A stretch of DNA of 64,000 bases from Aliivibrio_A kagoshimensis (lineage in GTDB: Bacteria > Pseudomonadota > Gammaproteobacteria > Enterobacterales > Vibrionaceae): contig NZ_JAKJSQ010000013.1 in NCBI RefSeq assembly GCF_050337105.1, forward strand, positions 9,942 through 73,941. Reading direction: 5' to 3'. Both the position numbers and the translations under genes were made by a program. Positions 1 through 7,003 of this stretch are shown one piece after another; the stretch's first letter is position 1; each line of letters opens with the position of its first letter. The notes below the pieces were generated by a model that made no database searches, was not told the origin of the DNA, and worked only from the letters and a program-made list of their open reading frames with translations.

Positions 1-1
1 T

Positions 2-211
2 AGAGAATTAGTGGCATTAATGTTGATTCCAGTGCTGATCCAACGTTACCCTTCCACTGCGATAGGTTATGCCGGTGCCACTGCAATGGATTTTACCCTC
101 CCCATTATTCAAAATACCGGTGGGATAAAATGTGTCCCTATTGCTATTGTTAGCGGATTTATTCTCAGCTTACTGGTACCGATATTAATGTTATTTTTTG
201 TCTCTTTATAA
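2..211 (+). CDS. LysO-like lysine exporter, C-terminal fragment
   Basis: This is the end of a gene that begins before the window; the reading frame is open from base 2 with no start required. The last 69 residues contain a conserved-looking stretch (IGYAGATAMDFTLP) followed by a hydrophobic C-terminal helix, which I recall from the LysO/DUF340 family of inner-membrane lysine exporters (YbjE in E. coli). In E. coli ybjE lies in the same broad chromosomal neighbourhood as grxA, ybjL and nfsA, all of which occur downstream here, so context agrees. The identification rests on a short fragment and family memory, so another polytopic transporter is possible. Confidence 0.6.
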   Translation, partial: RELVALMLIPVLIQRYPSTAIGYAGATAMDFTLPIIQNTGGIKCVPIAIVSGFILSLLVPILMLFFVSL

Positions 212-330
212 AAGATTTAACAAGAACTGTCAGAGATCGCAACTTATTCGATCTCTGCTTTCTATTACAGCCTCATAAGCATAAAATCCTGTCCTCAAGA
301 AGACTTTCGTTTAACCAGTAAGGAATACCA

Positions 331-843
331 ATGAAATACGTTGTAGCCCTATGTTCACTGCTTCTTCTCTCGACAACAGCATCTGCTGCTGACACTCAGT
401 GTAATAGCAAAAAGTACCACGCCTATGTGGACGCCTCTCTTAGCTGGTATAACTCACTCATTGAGCTCACCGTCAAAAAAGATCCATCGTTAGCCGAAGT
501 GGGGACATGGTTTTTAGAAGGTCGTAAGCATCACTTCGAACTGAACAGAGTCGCTGTCGATTTCTACCTGGTGAACGATACGAGCCATGTCTCTTTAGAA
601 AAACCAGTCGAGTCTTGGCTTCAGCTGGAACAGAAAGAGATCAAAGTATTAGCGGAAAGAGATGATGAGCTTGGCAAGATAGCTAAAATCACCTTTACCG
701 ATCGTCAAAGCAACCCGCATCAGCAAAACTATGAACTGCGCTCTGCGTTTGCAGATCTGCTTAGCGATCCAAAAGCGATTGAAGCTCCTCTTAATAGCTA
801 TAACGATAAAATGAGTGCAATCTCAGAAGTGACTTGCCCTTAA
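331..843 (+). CDS. secreted hypothetical protein
   Basis: I do not recognise a family. The 170-residue product starts with a clear Sec signal peptide (KY, then a leucine-rich core, with a probable cleavage site after TASA at about residue 19), so it should be periplasmic. The mature part is soluble, mixed helical and charged, with one cysteine near the N-terminus (about residue 24) and one as the second-last residue, which could form a disulfide. A ribosome-binding-like AAGGAA lies just before the ATG. No lipobox and no transmembrane segment after the signal. It stands alone between the exporter fragment and panP. Confidence 0.75.
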   Translation: MKYVVALCSLLLLSTTASAADTQCNSKKYHAYVDASLSWYNSLIELTVKKDPSLAEVGTWFLEGRKHHFELNRVAVDFYLVNDTSHVSLEKPVESWLQLEQKEIKVLAERDDELGKIAKITFTDRQSNPHQQNYELRSAFADLLSDPKAIEAPLNSYNDKMSAISEVTCP

Positions 844-874
844 CCGTTCACGACTGGCTAATTAACACCGTTGT

Positions 875-917
875 TTGGGTAAAGAATTCAAAATGTCACT
901 GTTTGATATTTACCCAA
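875..917. repeat. 9-bp inverted repeat upstream of panP
   Basis: Perfect arms TTGGGTAAA (875-883) and TTTACCCAA (909-917) are separated by 25 bases in the gap between the secreted hypothetical and panP. It could be a hairpin ending the upstream transcript (no T-run follows) or a split operator. Function unknown. Confidence 0.4.
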
Positions 918-1063
918 GCAAGTTTATTTCATGCAATTAGTACAAGACATTCCCTACTATTTCGACTAAATTGTGCTCTCTTACCGCAAAATAACAACAA
1001 AAAAGGTAAGTACCACTATGCATAATGAACCCTGTTTTACACTAAGATAAGCATTAAAAGACC

Positions 1064-2707
1064 ATGGTATCGGATAATAAACCTGCTAACGCCAGTTTCG
1101 AAAGTTTACTGCGTATTTTCACAGTTCCTGAGGCCCCTAACTCAACACTTGGGCAGATCGAGCAACGACTATCTCAAAATCTAAATCAATTCCTTCGTGA
1201 GCACATTGTGGCCGAAGAGAAGCCCTTAGTAGAAATTGAGAAGGACTTTTCCGATCCTAGCATGCCGGAAATGCCAACCTATGTGTCGGAGCATACGCAA
1301 CACCTTTTAGAAACGTTAGTCGGCCAATCCGTTCATACCTCGGCACCCAGTTTTATTGGTCATATGACCTCTGCTCTACCCTACTTTTTAATGCCACTAT
1401 CCAAGATCATGATTGCCCTGAATCAAAACTTGGTTAAAGTCGAGACGTCTAAAGCCTTTACCCCTTTAGAAAGACAAGTGTTAGGTATGCTTCATCAGCT
1501 TATCTTTGGCCAACAAGAGGGCTTTTATTCTCAATGGATGCACAGCGCCAATCACTCTCTTGGAGCTTTTTGCTCCGGTGGCACCATTGCTAATATTACC
1601 GCGCTGTGGGTTGCTCGAAATAACCTATTAAAAGCCGATGGCGATTTTCAAGGGGTTGCCAAAGAAGGCCTATTTAAAGCACTCAAGCATTATCAGTGTG
1701 AAGGGTTAGCCATTTTAACCTCTGAGCGCGGTCACTACTCTTTGAAAAAAGCCGCCGACGTATTAGGCCTTGGTGCTGATGCCGTCGTTTCTGTGAAAAC
1801 CGATGATAACAACCGAATCTGTCTTGATGATTTAGCCCTTAAGATTGAACAGCTAAAACAACAGAACATTAAACCCCTCGCCATTATTGGTGTTGCGGGT
1901 ACCACAGAGACAGGCTCAATAGATAACCTTGACCAATTAGCCGATATTGCTCAGCAGCAGCGGTGTCACTTCCATGTGGATGCAGCTTGGGGCGGTGCAA
2001 CGCTAATGTCGAATACCCATCGCTCTCTGCTTAAAGGGGTTGAACGTGCAGACTCTGTAACGATCGATGCTCATAAGCAGCTCTATCTGCCAATGGGTGC
2101 AGGGATGGTCCTGTTTAAAGATCCCACAGCAATGGCCTCTGTGAAACATCATGCTGAGTATATTTTACGAAAAGGGTCGAAAGATTTAGGCCGTCATACG
2201 CTTGAAGGCTCACGTGGTGGCATGGCGATGTTACTCTACTCCTGTTTTCATATTATCAGTCGTCCTGGTTACGAACTGTTGATTGATAAAAGCCTTGAGA
2301 AAGCCCGTTTCTTTGCCTCATTGATTAATGCACAAAATGATTTTGAGCTGATCACAGAGCCTGAACTATGTATATTAACTTACCGTTATGTTCCTGAATT
2401 GGTTAAGCAAGCACTCGACATTGCGACATCAGAACAGACCGATACCCTCCACTCATTATTGAATGATTTGACCAAATTCATACAAAAGCGCCAACGTGAA
2501 TCAGGTAAGTCTTTTGTATCAAGGACTCGTTTGACACCGCAGAAATATGATAAGCGTCATACCGTCGTCTTTAGAGTGGTTCTTGCTAATCCATTAACCA
2601 CTAATGAAATTCTGCGACGAGTTCTCGCTGAAGAGCGTGAGATTGCCGCAACCAGTACCATATGCCTTCCCCAGTTGATTACCCTATCAAAAGAGATATT
2701 AAGCTAA
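1064..2707 (+). CDS. panP: PLP-dependent aspartate 1-decarboxylase PanP
   Basis: A 547-residue group II pyridoxal-phosphate decarboxylase. PanP makes beta-alanine from L-aspartate, feeding pantothenate and coenzyme A synthesis in bacteria that lack the small pyruvoyl enzyme PanD; it was described in Vibrionaceae. The sequence shows the PLP-lysine motif as DAHKQLY with H337-K338, a preceding HVDAAWGG motif (aspartate binding the pyridine nitrogen, about residues 305-312) and a long N-terminal segment including APSFIGHM, typical of this subfamily. Full length compares with the usual 540-550 residues. Related glutamate and diaminobutyrate decarboxylases share the fold; the N-terminal region and length favour PanP. 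Cytoplasmic, apparently monocistronic. Confidence 0.88.
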   Translation: MVSDNKPANASFESLLRIFTVPEAPNSTLGQIEQRLSQNLNQFLREHIVAEEKPLVEIEKDFSDPSMPEMPTYVSEHTQHLLETLVGQSVHTSAPSFIGHMTSALPYFLMPLSKIMIALNQNLVKVETSKAFTPLERQVLGMLHQLIFGQQEGFYSQWMHSANHSLGAFCSGGTIANITALWVARNNLLKADGDFQGVAKEGLFKALKHYQCEGLAILTSERGHYSLKKAADVLGLGADAVVSVKTDDNNRICLDDLALKIEQLKQQNIKPLAIIGVAGTTETGSIDNLDQLADIAQQQRCHFHVDAAWGGATLMSNTHRSLLKGVERADSVTIDAHKQLYLPMGAGMVLFKDPTAMASVKHHAEYILRKGSKDLGRHTLEGSRGGMAMLLYSCFHIISRPGYELLIDKSLEKARFFASLINAQNDFELITEPELCILTYRYVPELVKQALDIATSEQTDTLHSLLNDLTKFIQKRQRESGKSFVSRTRLTPQKYDKRHTVVFRVVLANPLTTNEILRRVLAEEREIAATSTICLPQLITLSKEILS

Positions 2708-2722
2708 TTAATACGGGTTCAT

Positions 2723-2752
2723 ATTGAAAGCTGAACCCTTTCAGCTTTCAAT
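2723..2752 (+). terminator. hairpin after panP
   Basis: Perfect 12-bp arms (2723-2734 and 2741-2752) with a six-base loop lie 15 bases after the panP stop. An alternative hairpin of GGGTTCA with TGAACCC (from 2715) shares its bases, so the two are mutually exclusive. No strong T-run follows; probably a transcript end or processing stem. The remaining gap to hexR (2753-3027) is AT-rich, contains two ambiguous bases (2832, 2845) and must hold the hexR promoter; the split inverted repeat TGTAA...TTACA at 2768-2790 is too widely spaced for a usual HexR site. Confidence 0.5.
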
Positions 2753-3027
2753 TTAATACATCAATTATGTAAATTTATTCCTTTATTACATCATAAAAAG
2801 AAATTTAATTACTTTAAAGTCATAAAAATCGNTCGTTTTTTTGCNTAAAACTTACAAAACTGAAAGTCATAAGTAGATCTTTGTCATAAACCCAATAGAA
2901 AGCTGTCCATAATCGTATCTATTAATAGGGGCGATGTGCTGTTAAGTAGTATAATTCACTATAACAATTGACTACATAAACAATAATAAACAGTCACTCT
3001 CTAAACCTATGAATTAAGACAGGAATA

Positions 3028-3876
3028 ATGAACACATTAGAGAAAATTCAAAAAAGTTTAGACAACTTTAGTAAGTCTGAACGAAAAGTTGCTGAAGTCA
3101 TTTTAACTTCCCCGCAAACCGCAATACATTCAAGCATTGCGACATTGGCTAAATTGGCTGATGTGAGTGAGCCCACTGTAAACCGTTTTTGTCGTCGTCT
3201 TGACACAAAAGGCTTTCCAGATTTTAAGCTTCACTTAGCACAAAGCTTGGCCAACGGTACACCATATGTAAATCGCAATGTTGAAGAGAGCGATGGCCCT
3301 GATGCTTACACGCATAAGATTTTTGAATCGACAATGGCCTGTTTAGATGTTGCTAAAAATAGCATCGACCCTATGCAGATCAATCGCGCAGTAGACCTAC
3401 TCACCCAAGCGAAAAAAATCTCATTTTTTGGTTTAGGCGCTTCGGCTTCTGTTGCTCATGATGCACAGAATAAATTCTTCCGATTTAATATCCCAATCAT
3501 CTGCTTCGATGATGTGGTTATGCAGCGTATGAGCTGTATGAACTGTACCGAAAATGATGTGGTAGTGGTGATTTCACATACCGGAAGAACCAAAAGCTTA
3601 GTGGACGTTGCCCTACTCGCTCGAGAAAATGGTGCTACCGTGATTGCGGTAACCGCCAGTGGTTCACCACTAGAAAAAGCCTCTTCTTTAGCGATAAGCC
3701 TTGATGTTCCAGAAGATACTGATGTCTACATGCCAATGGCAAGCCGTGTGGTACAGATGACGGTTATTGATGTATTAGCGACAGGGTTTACTCTGCGCCG
3801 AGGCGTTGGCTTCAGAGACAATCTGAAACGTGTCAAAGAAGCACTGAAAGATTCTCGATACGACAAGTCAAACTAA
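3028..3876 (+). CDS. hexR: HexR, RpiR-family sugar-phosphate sensing regulator
   Basis: A 282-residue RpiR-type transcription factor: N-terminal helix-turn-helix domain (about residues 1-77, with SEPTVNRFCRRL as the recognition helix region) and a C-terminal SIS sugar-phosphate-binding domain (about 120-260, with GLGASA and ISHTGRTKS). HexR controls central carbon metabolism (GAPDH, Entner-Doudoroff and related genes), sensing 2-keto-3-deoxy-6-phosphogluconate in the family members studied. Length and sequence are typical. An AGGAATA ribosome site precedes the ATG. A good HexR-type 15-mer lies within this same window at 18899-18913 upstream of the long GAPDH gene, a known type of HexR target. 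Confidence 0.9.
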   Translation: MNTLEKIQKSLDNFSKSERKVAEVILTSPQTAIHSSIATLAKLADVSEPTVNRFCRRLDTKGFPDFKLHLAQSLANGTPYVNRNVEESDGPDAYTHKIFESTMACLDVAKNSIDPMQINRAVDLLTQAKKISFFGLGASASVAHDAQNKFFRFNIPIICFDDVVMQRMSCMNCTENDVVVVISHTGRTKSLVDVALLARENGATVIAVTASGSPLEKASSLAISLDVPEDTDVYMPMASRVVQMTVIDVLATGFTLRRGVGFRDNLKRVKEALKDSRYDKSN

Positions 3877-3890
3877 TCATAAAACGATAT

Positions 3891-3925
3891 AAGCGTTCAT
3901 AAAACGTTGAGTTTAATGAACGCTT
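3891..3925. terminator. hairpin between convergent hexR and GNAT genes
   Basis: Perfect 10-bp arms AAGCGTTCAT (3891-3900) and ATGAACGCTT (3916-3925) with a 15-base loop sit between two convergent genes. No long T-run on either side; likely a weak shared transcript end. Confidence 0.45.
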
Positions 3926-3937
3926 GCTCTTACTCAC

Positions 3938-4396
3938 CTACAACATTGAATTATCGAGTAACAGTGCTACTTTGGGAATACCATGCGATGGCGTCCACTG
4001 TTTACACTCAACGAATCCATGCTTTTTATATAAATTGATTGCAGGGATATTTGCTGCTGCCGTTTCTACTATCGCTTGCGAAAAGTTCATTTTATCCACA
4101 ACAAAATGGATCAATTTGCCGGCAATACCTTTTCTAAAATGCGCAGGATCCACCGTTAAACTGTGTATGTCTAATTGCTTATCTTCAATCTCAACCTCTA
4201 TCACTGCAGCTAGAACATCATTTTCATAAAAGCCGTAGAACTGTGTGCTGACCTGTTCAATATCATTTGAACGTCTTGATAATGGTGGGAAGTCTACCAC
4301 TCCGATAAGATCCGCTTCCATTTGATATGAGCGCTGAAAGAGTGTAAATATGGTTTTCGCCACCTCTTTATTAGAATGGTTCATCTTTTTTATCAT
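3938..4396 (-). CDS. GNAT-family N-acetyltransferase
   Basis: The 152-residue product has the GNAT fold pattern: acyl-CoA-binding motif A around residues 85-100 (VDPAHFRKGIAGKLIHF, matching the R/Q-x-x-G-x-G/A loop) followed by a C-terminal N-x-x-A-x-x-x-Y-K-K-H-G-F segment (IPAINLYKKHGF). It should transfer an acetyl group to an amine of unknown substrate in the cytoplasm. It lies 17 bases after the LysE/RhtB exporter gene on the same strand and is probably co-transcribed with it; pairing of an exporter and an acetyltransferase suggests amino-acid or amine detoxification (inference). A second in-frame ATG at codon 5 could be the start. Confidence 0.8.
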   Translation of the reverse strand: MIKKMNHSNKEVAKTIFTLFQRSYQMEADLIGVVDFPPLSRRSNDIEQVSTQFYGFYENDVLAAVIEVEIEDKQLDIHSLTVDPAHFRKGIAGKLIHFVVDKMNFSQAIVETAAANIPAINLYKKHGFVECKQWTPSHGIPKVALLLDNSML

Positions 4397-4413
4397 GCTG
4401 CTATTGCTGCCTT

Positions 4414-5031
4414 TTAATCACGGGAGGTAAACGCCAACTTCAAACCTAACGCGGCAAAACTACCGGCAAAAACACGCTGAATGATGATGCTTATTTTTTC
4501 CGAGTGAATAATATAGTGACGAACGCTGGTTGCGAGTAAACCGTAGACCACAAACACAACAAAGGTCATCAACATAAAAATGGTCCCTAATAACATCATA
4601 TGATAGGTGGACTGCTGAGCCTGTAATGGGATAAATTGCGGTAAAAATGCAAGAAAGAAAATGGTTAATTTCGGATTCAAGATATTAATCAAAAACCCCT
4701 TGAACGCCACGGCGGCTAACCCCTGCTTCTCTTGGTTTTCATTTAACGTTAATGCACCGCTTGAACGCAGCATAGACCAAGATAAAAACAGTAAATAAGC
4801 AACACCAATATACTTAACCACTTGAAACGCCATGGCACTGGTATGCATGATAATCGCCAAACCCATAATACTGGCTAATAGAGAAGGTACGATTCCAAGG
4901 GTACACCCAAAAGCGGCAGACACACTGGCTCTTTTCCCCATAAATAACCCTGTCGCAATCGTGTAAAGCACTCCTGTACCGGGTATCAATACAACCACTA
5001 AAGAGGTCATTAAAAACTCAATACTGACCAT
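4414..5031 (-). CDS. LysE/RhtB-family amino-acid exporter
   Basis: A 205-residue inner-membrane protein with about six hydrophobic segments and the family signature near the N-terminus (LIPGTGVLYTIATGL, the P-G-P-like motif, about residues 16-30) plus a conserved NILNPKLTIFFLAFLPQF segment about 115-132. Members export amino acids such as lysine, threonine or homoserine lactone. A ribosome site AAAGGA lies nine bases before the ATG; a short out-of-frame ATG lies between them. First gene of a likely two-gene unit with the GNAT gene. Substrate cannot be told from sequence. Confidence 0.85.
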   Translation of the reverse strand: MVSIEFLMTSLVVVLIPGTGVLYTIATGLFMGKRASVSAAFGCTLGIVPSLLASIMGLAIIMHTSAMAFQVVKYIGVAYLLFLSWSMLRSSGALTLNENQEKQGLAAVAFKGFLINILNPKLTIFFLAFLPQFIPLQAQQSTYHMMLLGTIFMLMTFVVFVVYGLLATSVRHYIIHSEKISIIIQRVFAGSFAALGLKLAFTSRD

Positions 5032-5146
5032 TAAACATTCCTTTGCTTATAATAACTCACGACATGTCACATATCGCATACAATGCACACCTTAGCGCGT
5101 TAAAAATAGAACCACAACCACATGATTGTTCAACGACTCATGTTAT

Positions 5147-5584
5147 CTAGTTCAGCATGACCGCGGTGTAGCAAAACTTAGCTACCATTATCCACAAGAT
5201 CATACTGGACACAAAATAGGCGAAAAATCGAGCCGTCACGTTTTCAGAAAAGCAGTGTAAAAGGCTATGAATCCCCCTCATCACCACAAAGGCCCATGCA
5301 AGATAAATAAGAAACATATCGATGGCGTTGATTGAGAGAGATAGCGCACAGAGGGCATAAAAAAGGATTGGCATTTCAAATAAGTTTTTCAAGTTATTCG
5401 AAGGTTTGTTAACGGCGGTGGGCAGCACCGAATGGTACTGCTCCGGAGTTTCTAGCTTTCTGGTTGGAATGTTATTCGCGATGACATAATTCAGACGCAA
5501 AAAATACATATAACACCACACGATAAACGTCAGTGCCATTAACGCAATAACAGGTTGAAATATAAGAGTAGACATAAGCTTCAT
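5147..5584 (-). CDS. MAPEG-family membrane protein
   Basis: A 145-residue protein with four predicted transmembrane helices and the MAPEG signature NLFEMPILFYAL at about residues 66-77, preceded by a conserved N-N-L-K. MAPEG proteins in bacteria are membrane-bound glutathione-dependent enzymes of mostly unknown substrate. A start at Met4 is possible instead of Met1. It is a single gene between the LysE and the unknown two-gene unit; no partner indicates its role. Confidence 0.8.
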   Translation of the reverse strand: MKLMSTLIFQPVIALMALTFIVWCYMYFLRLNYVIANNIPTRKLETPEQYHSVLPTAVNKPSNNLKNLFEMPILFYALCALSLSINAIDMFLIYLAWAFVVMRGIHSLLHCFSENVTARFFAYFVSSMILWIMVAKFCYTAVMLN

Positions 5585-5645
5585 ACTACCCTAACCGATT
5601 GTGACTTCAACTGTTGAATATCAATCCGGCTCGGGGAAGGCTCAA

Positions 5646-6119
5646 TTAGCCTATGCCTAATACCTTCCTACCTATCTGTTCAAATCTCGTTTTCATGGTC
5701 TCAAAATAGGCAGAGTCGAAGTAAAATAAGTAGGTGTCACTATTTTGAATAAAACGATCTTTTGAACAGTGATTGATAAGCCGAGGATCAAATTGCTCAA
5801 TATGCGATTGAATATTCGCTCTCTCTTCATCAGACTTCCTGCTAACGTCTCGACAATCGAAAGGTAATACTAAGGCATAGGGGGCTTCTGGGTAGAGCAC
5901 CTCATATCGAGTGAGTAACTCGTTTATTGAGCTTTCTCGTACCAGCTCATCCTCGGTCTTATGCAAAATGGCAAACTGAAGAAATAACTCGCAGGCATGA
6001 AACATTTGGTAAGCAATGGCTTGTTGATACATATTCCACTGATTTTTTGATTCCGTCGCTACGATGCCGATATCTAAGTAAGCTAAACTCATGGATAAGT
6101 ATTGTTCGTACTGGCGCAT
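5646..6119 (-). CDS. hypothetical helical protein, possibly HEPN-like
   Basis: I do not recognise this 157-residue protein with confidence. The start chosen is the ATG at 6119, which has AGAGGA five bases ahead; a GTG eight codons upstream has no such site. The sequence looks mainly helical and soluble, with a hydrophobic helix AYQMFHACELFLQFAIL around residues 35-52 that is reminiscent of HEPN helical domains, but the R-x4-6-H catalytic motif of HEPN ribonucleases is not visible. It lies 58 bases after a 59-codon gene on the same strand, with which it probably forms an operon. Function unknown. Confidence 0.6.
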   Translation of the reverse strand: MRQYEQYLSMSLAYLDIGIVATESKNQWNMYQQAIAYQMFHACELFLQFAILHKTEDELVRESSINELLTRYEVLYPEAPYALVLPFDCRDVSRKSDEERANIQSHIEQFDPRLINHCSKDRFIQNSDTYLFYFDSAYFETMKTRFEQIGRKVLGIG

Positions 6120-6177
6120 TTTTCCTCTATCTATTCTCTTCACTCATTACATACATCCCTTCAATTGATTCGCACTC

Positions 6178-6357
6178 CTATGCACTCACTTCCAGCTCTC
6201 TTATCTCTTCAATCACTCGTTTGGCCTCTTTAATCATTTTATACATGCTGTTTTCATCAATAATATGTTCTTGGCCATTTACCACGATGCACACCTTAAA
6301 GTCGACACCCGTTAAATTTACAGATTTACTCAGCTCTCTTTCGATTTGATATAACAT
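6178..6357 (-). CDS. small hypothetical protein (59 aa)
   Basis: An open frame from ATG at 6357 to TAG at 6178, reading MLYQIERELSKSVNLTGVDF at its start and rich in charged residues, with a C-terminal amphipathic helix (KMIKEAKRVIEEIRELE). No signal or membrane segment. It has the length and charge pattern of small partner or adaptor proteins. Its position directly upstream of the helical hypothetical gene suggests that the two are co-transcribed. I know of no family. The absence of a strong ribosome site lowers confidence, but the codon use and uninterrupted frame look genuine. Confidence 0.5.
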   Translation of the reverse strand: MLYQIERELSKSVNLTGVDFKVCIVVNGQEHIIDENSMYKMIKEAKRVIEEIRELEVSA

Positions 6358-6382
6358 TTTAAAAACCCATTAACAGTGCATC

Positions 6383-6415
6383 ATATTAATTATAATTATA
6401 ATTATAATTATAATA
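6383..6415. repeat. AT hexamer microsatellite
   Basis: About five tandem copies of TAATTA/AATTAT form an uninterrupted AT-only tract roughly 30 bases upstream of the 59-codon gene (boundaries are approximate by a base or two). It lies in the promoter region of that unit and could vary in copy number by slippage, changing promoter spacing. Confidence 0.75.
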
Positions 6416-6604
6416 CCGTGTGCGGTATCCATTTCAAGAGAAATCGATGGTTAATTGCGCACCACTTCCACCGCTCGTTCTCTTACCTATAACTCAGCGC
6501 TATATCATAGATTTTGCCTATCAAACTAAAAGGTATTACCATCTTTCTTTATCGCGTTGATTCAGGCATATTAATCACATTGAAAATTATTTTGGAGCTT
6601 AACA

Positions 6605-6868
6605 ATGTTTGTAGTTATCTTTGGTCGTCCTGGTTGCCCATTCTGTGTTCGTGCAAAAGATCTTGCTGAGTCATTAAAAGAGAAACGTGACGATTTCAAC
6701 TATCGCTATGTTGATATTCATGCTGAAGGCATCAGTAAAGCTGACCTTGAAAAAAGTGTTGGTAAACCCGTAGAGACCGTTCCACAAATCTTTATCGATC
6801 AAGAACATGTCGGTGGATGTACAGAGTTTGAAGCCTACGCAAAAGCAAATTTAGAGCTTTTTGATTAA
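6605..6868 (+). CDS. grxA: glutaredoxin 1
   Basis: An 87-residue glutaredoxin. It reduces disulfides and ribonucleotide reductase using glutathione in the cytoplasm. The active site is C11-P-F-C14 (E. coli GrxA has CPYC), followed by the glutathione-binding TVP motif with cis-proline (about residues 59-61) and the GG turn (VGGCTEF). Length matches the usual 85-87 residues. TTGGAGC just before the ATG is the ribosome site. The next gene is ybjL, the same pairing as in E. coli, and nfsA follows a little downstream as it does there. Confidence 0.92.
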   Translation: MFVVIFGRPGCPFCVRAKDLAESLKEKRDDFNYRYVDIHAEGISKADLEKSVGKPVETVPQIFIDQEHVGGCTEFEAYAKANLELFD

Positions 6869-6890
6869 TTCAAATAACGCGTAAAATTAA

Positions 6891-6916
6891 AAGGCTGATG
6901 CGAATCAGCCTTTTTT
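6891..6916 (+). terminator. rho-independent terminator of grxA
   Basis: Stem AAGGCTGAT / ATCAGCCTT with a short loop, followed by a run of six T. Located 22 bases after the grxA stop. Confidence 0.88.
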
Positions 6917-7003
6917 CATTTTTTCACTATATTCTGCTATACAACTGATGGTTATTAGTTAGACTAAGGCTTCTTTCTTTTACTCTTTCTATCGGCGTTA
7001 ACC

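Noticed and set aside
834..1025. 63-codon open frame between the secreted hypothetical and panP
   Set aside because: It overlaps the end of the upstream gene, has no ribosome site and reads as random sequence with several scattered cysteines and histidines.
2768..2790. HexR autoregulatory site ahead of hexR
   Set aside because: TGTAA and TTACA are present but 23 bases end to end, whereas HexR sites are about 15.
3924..4229. 101-codon open frame on the plus strand
   Set aside because: It is antisense to the GNAT gene, whose family motifs are clear.
5927..6349. 140-codon open frame on the plus strand
   Set aside because: Antisense to both genes of the unknown two-gene unit; composition is serine/leucine-rich as expected of an antisense frame.
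6383..6415. Possible CRISPR or larger repeat array
   Set aside because: It is a simple short-unit AT repeat with no spacers.
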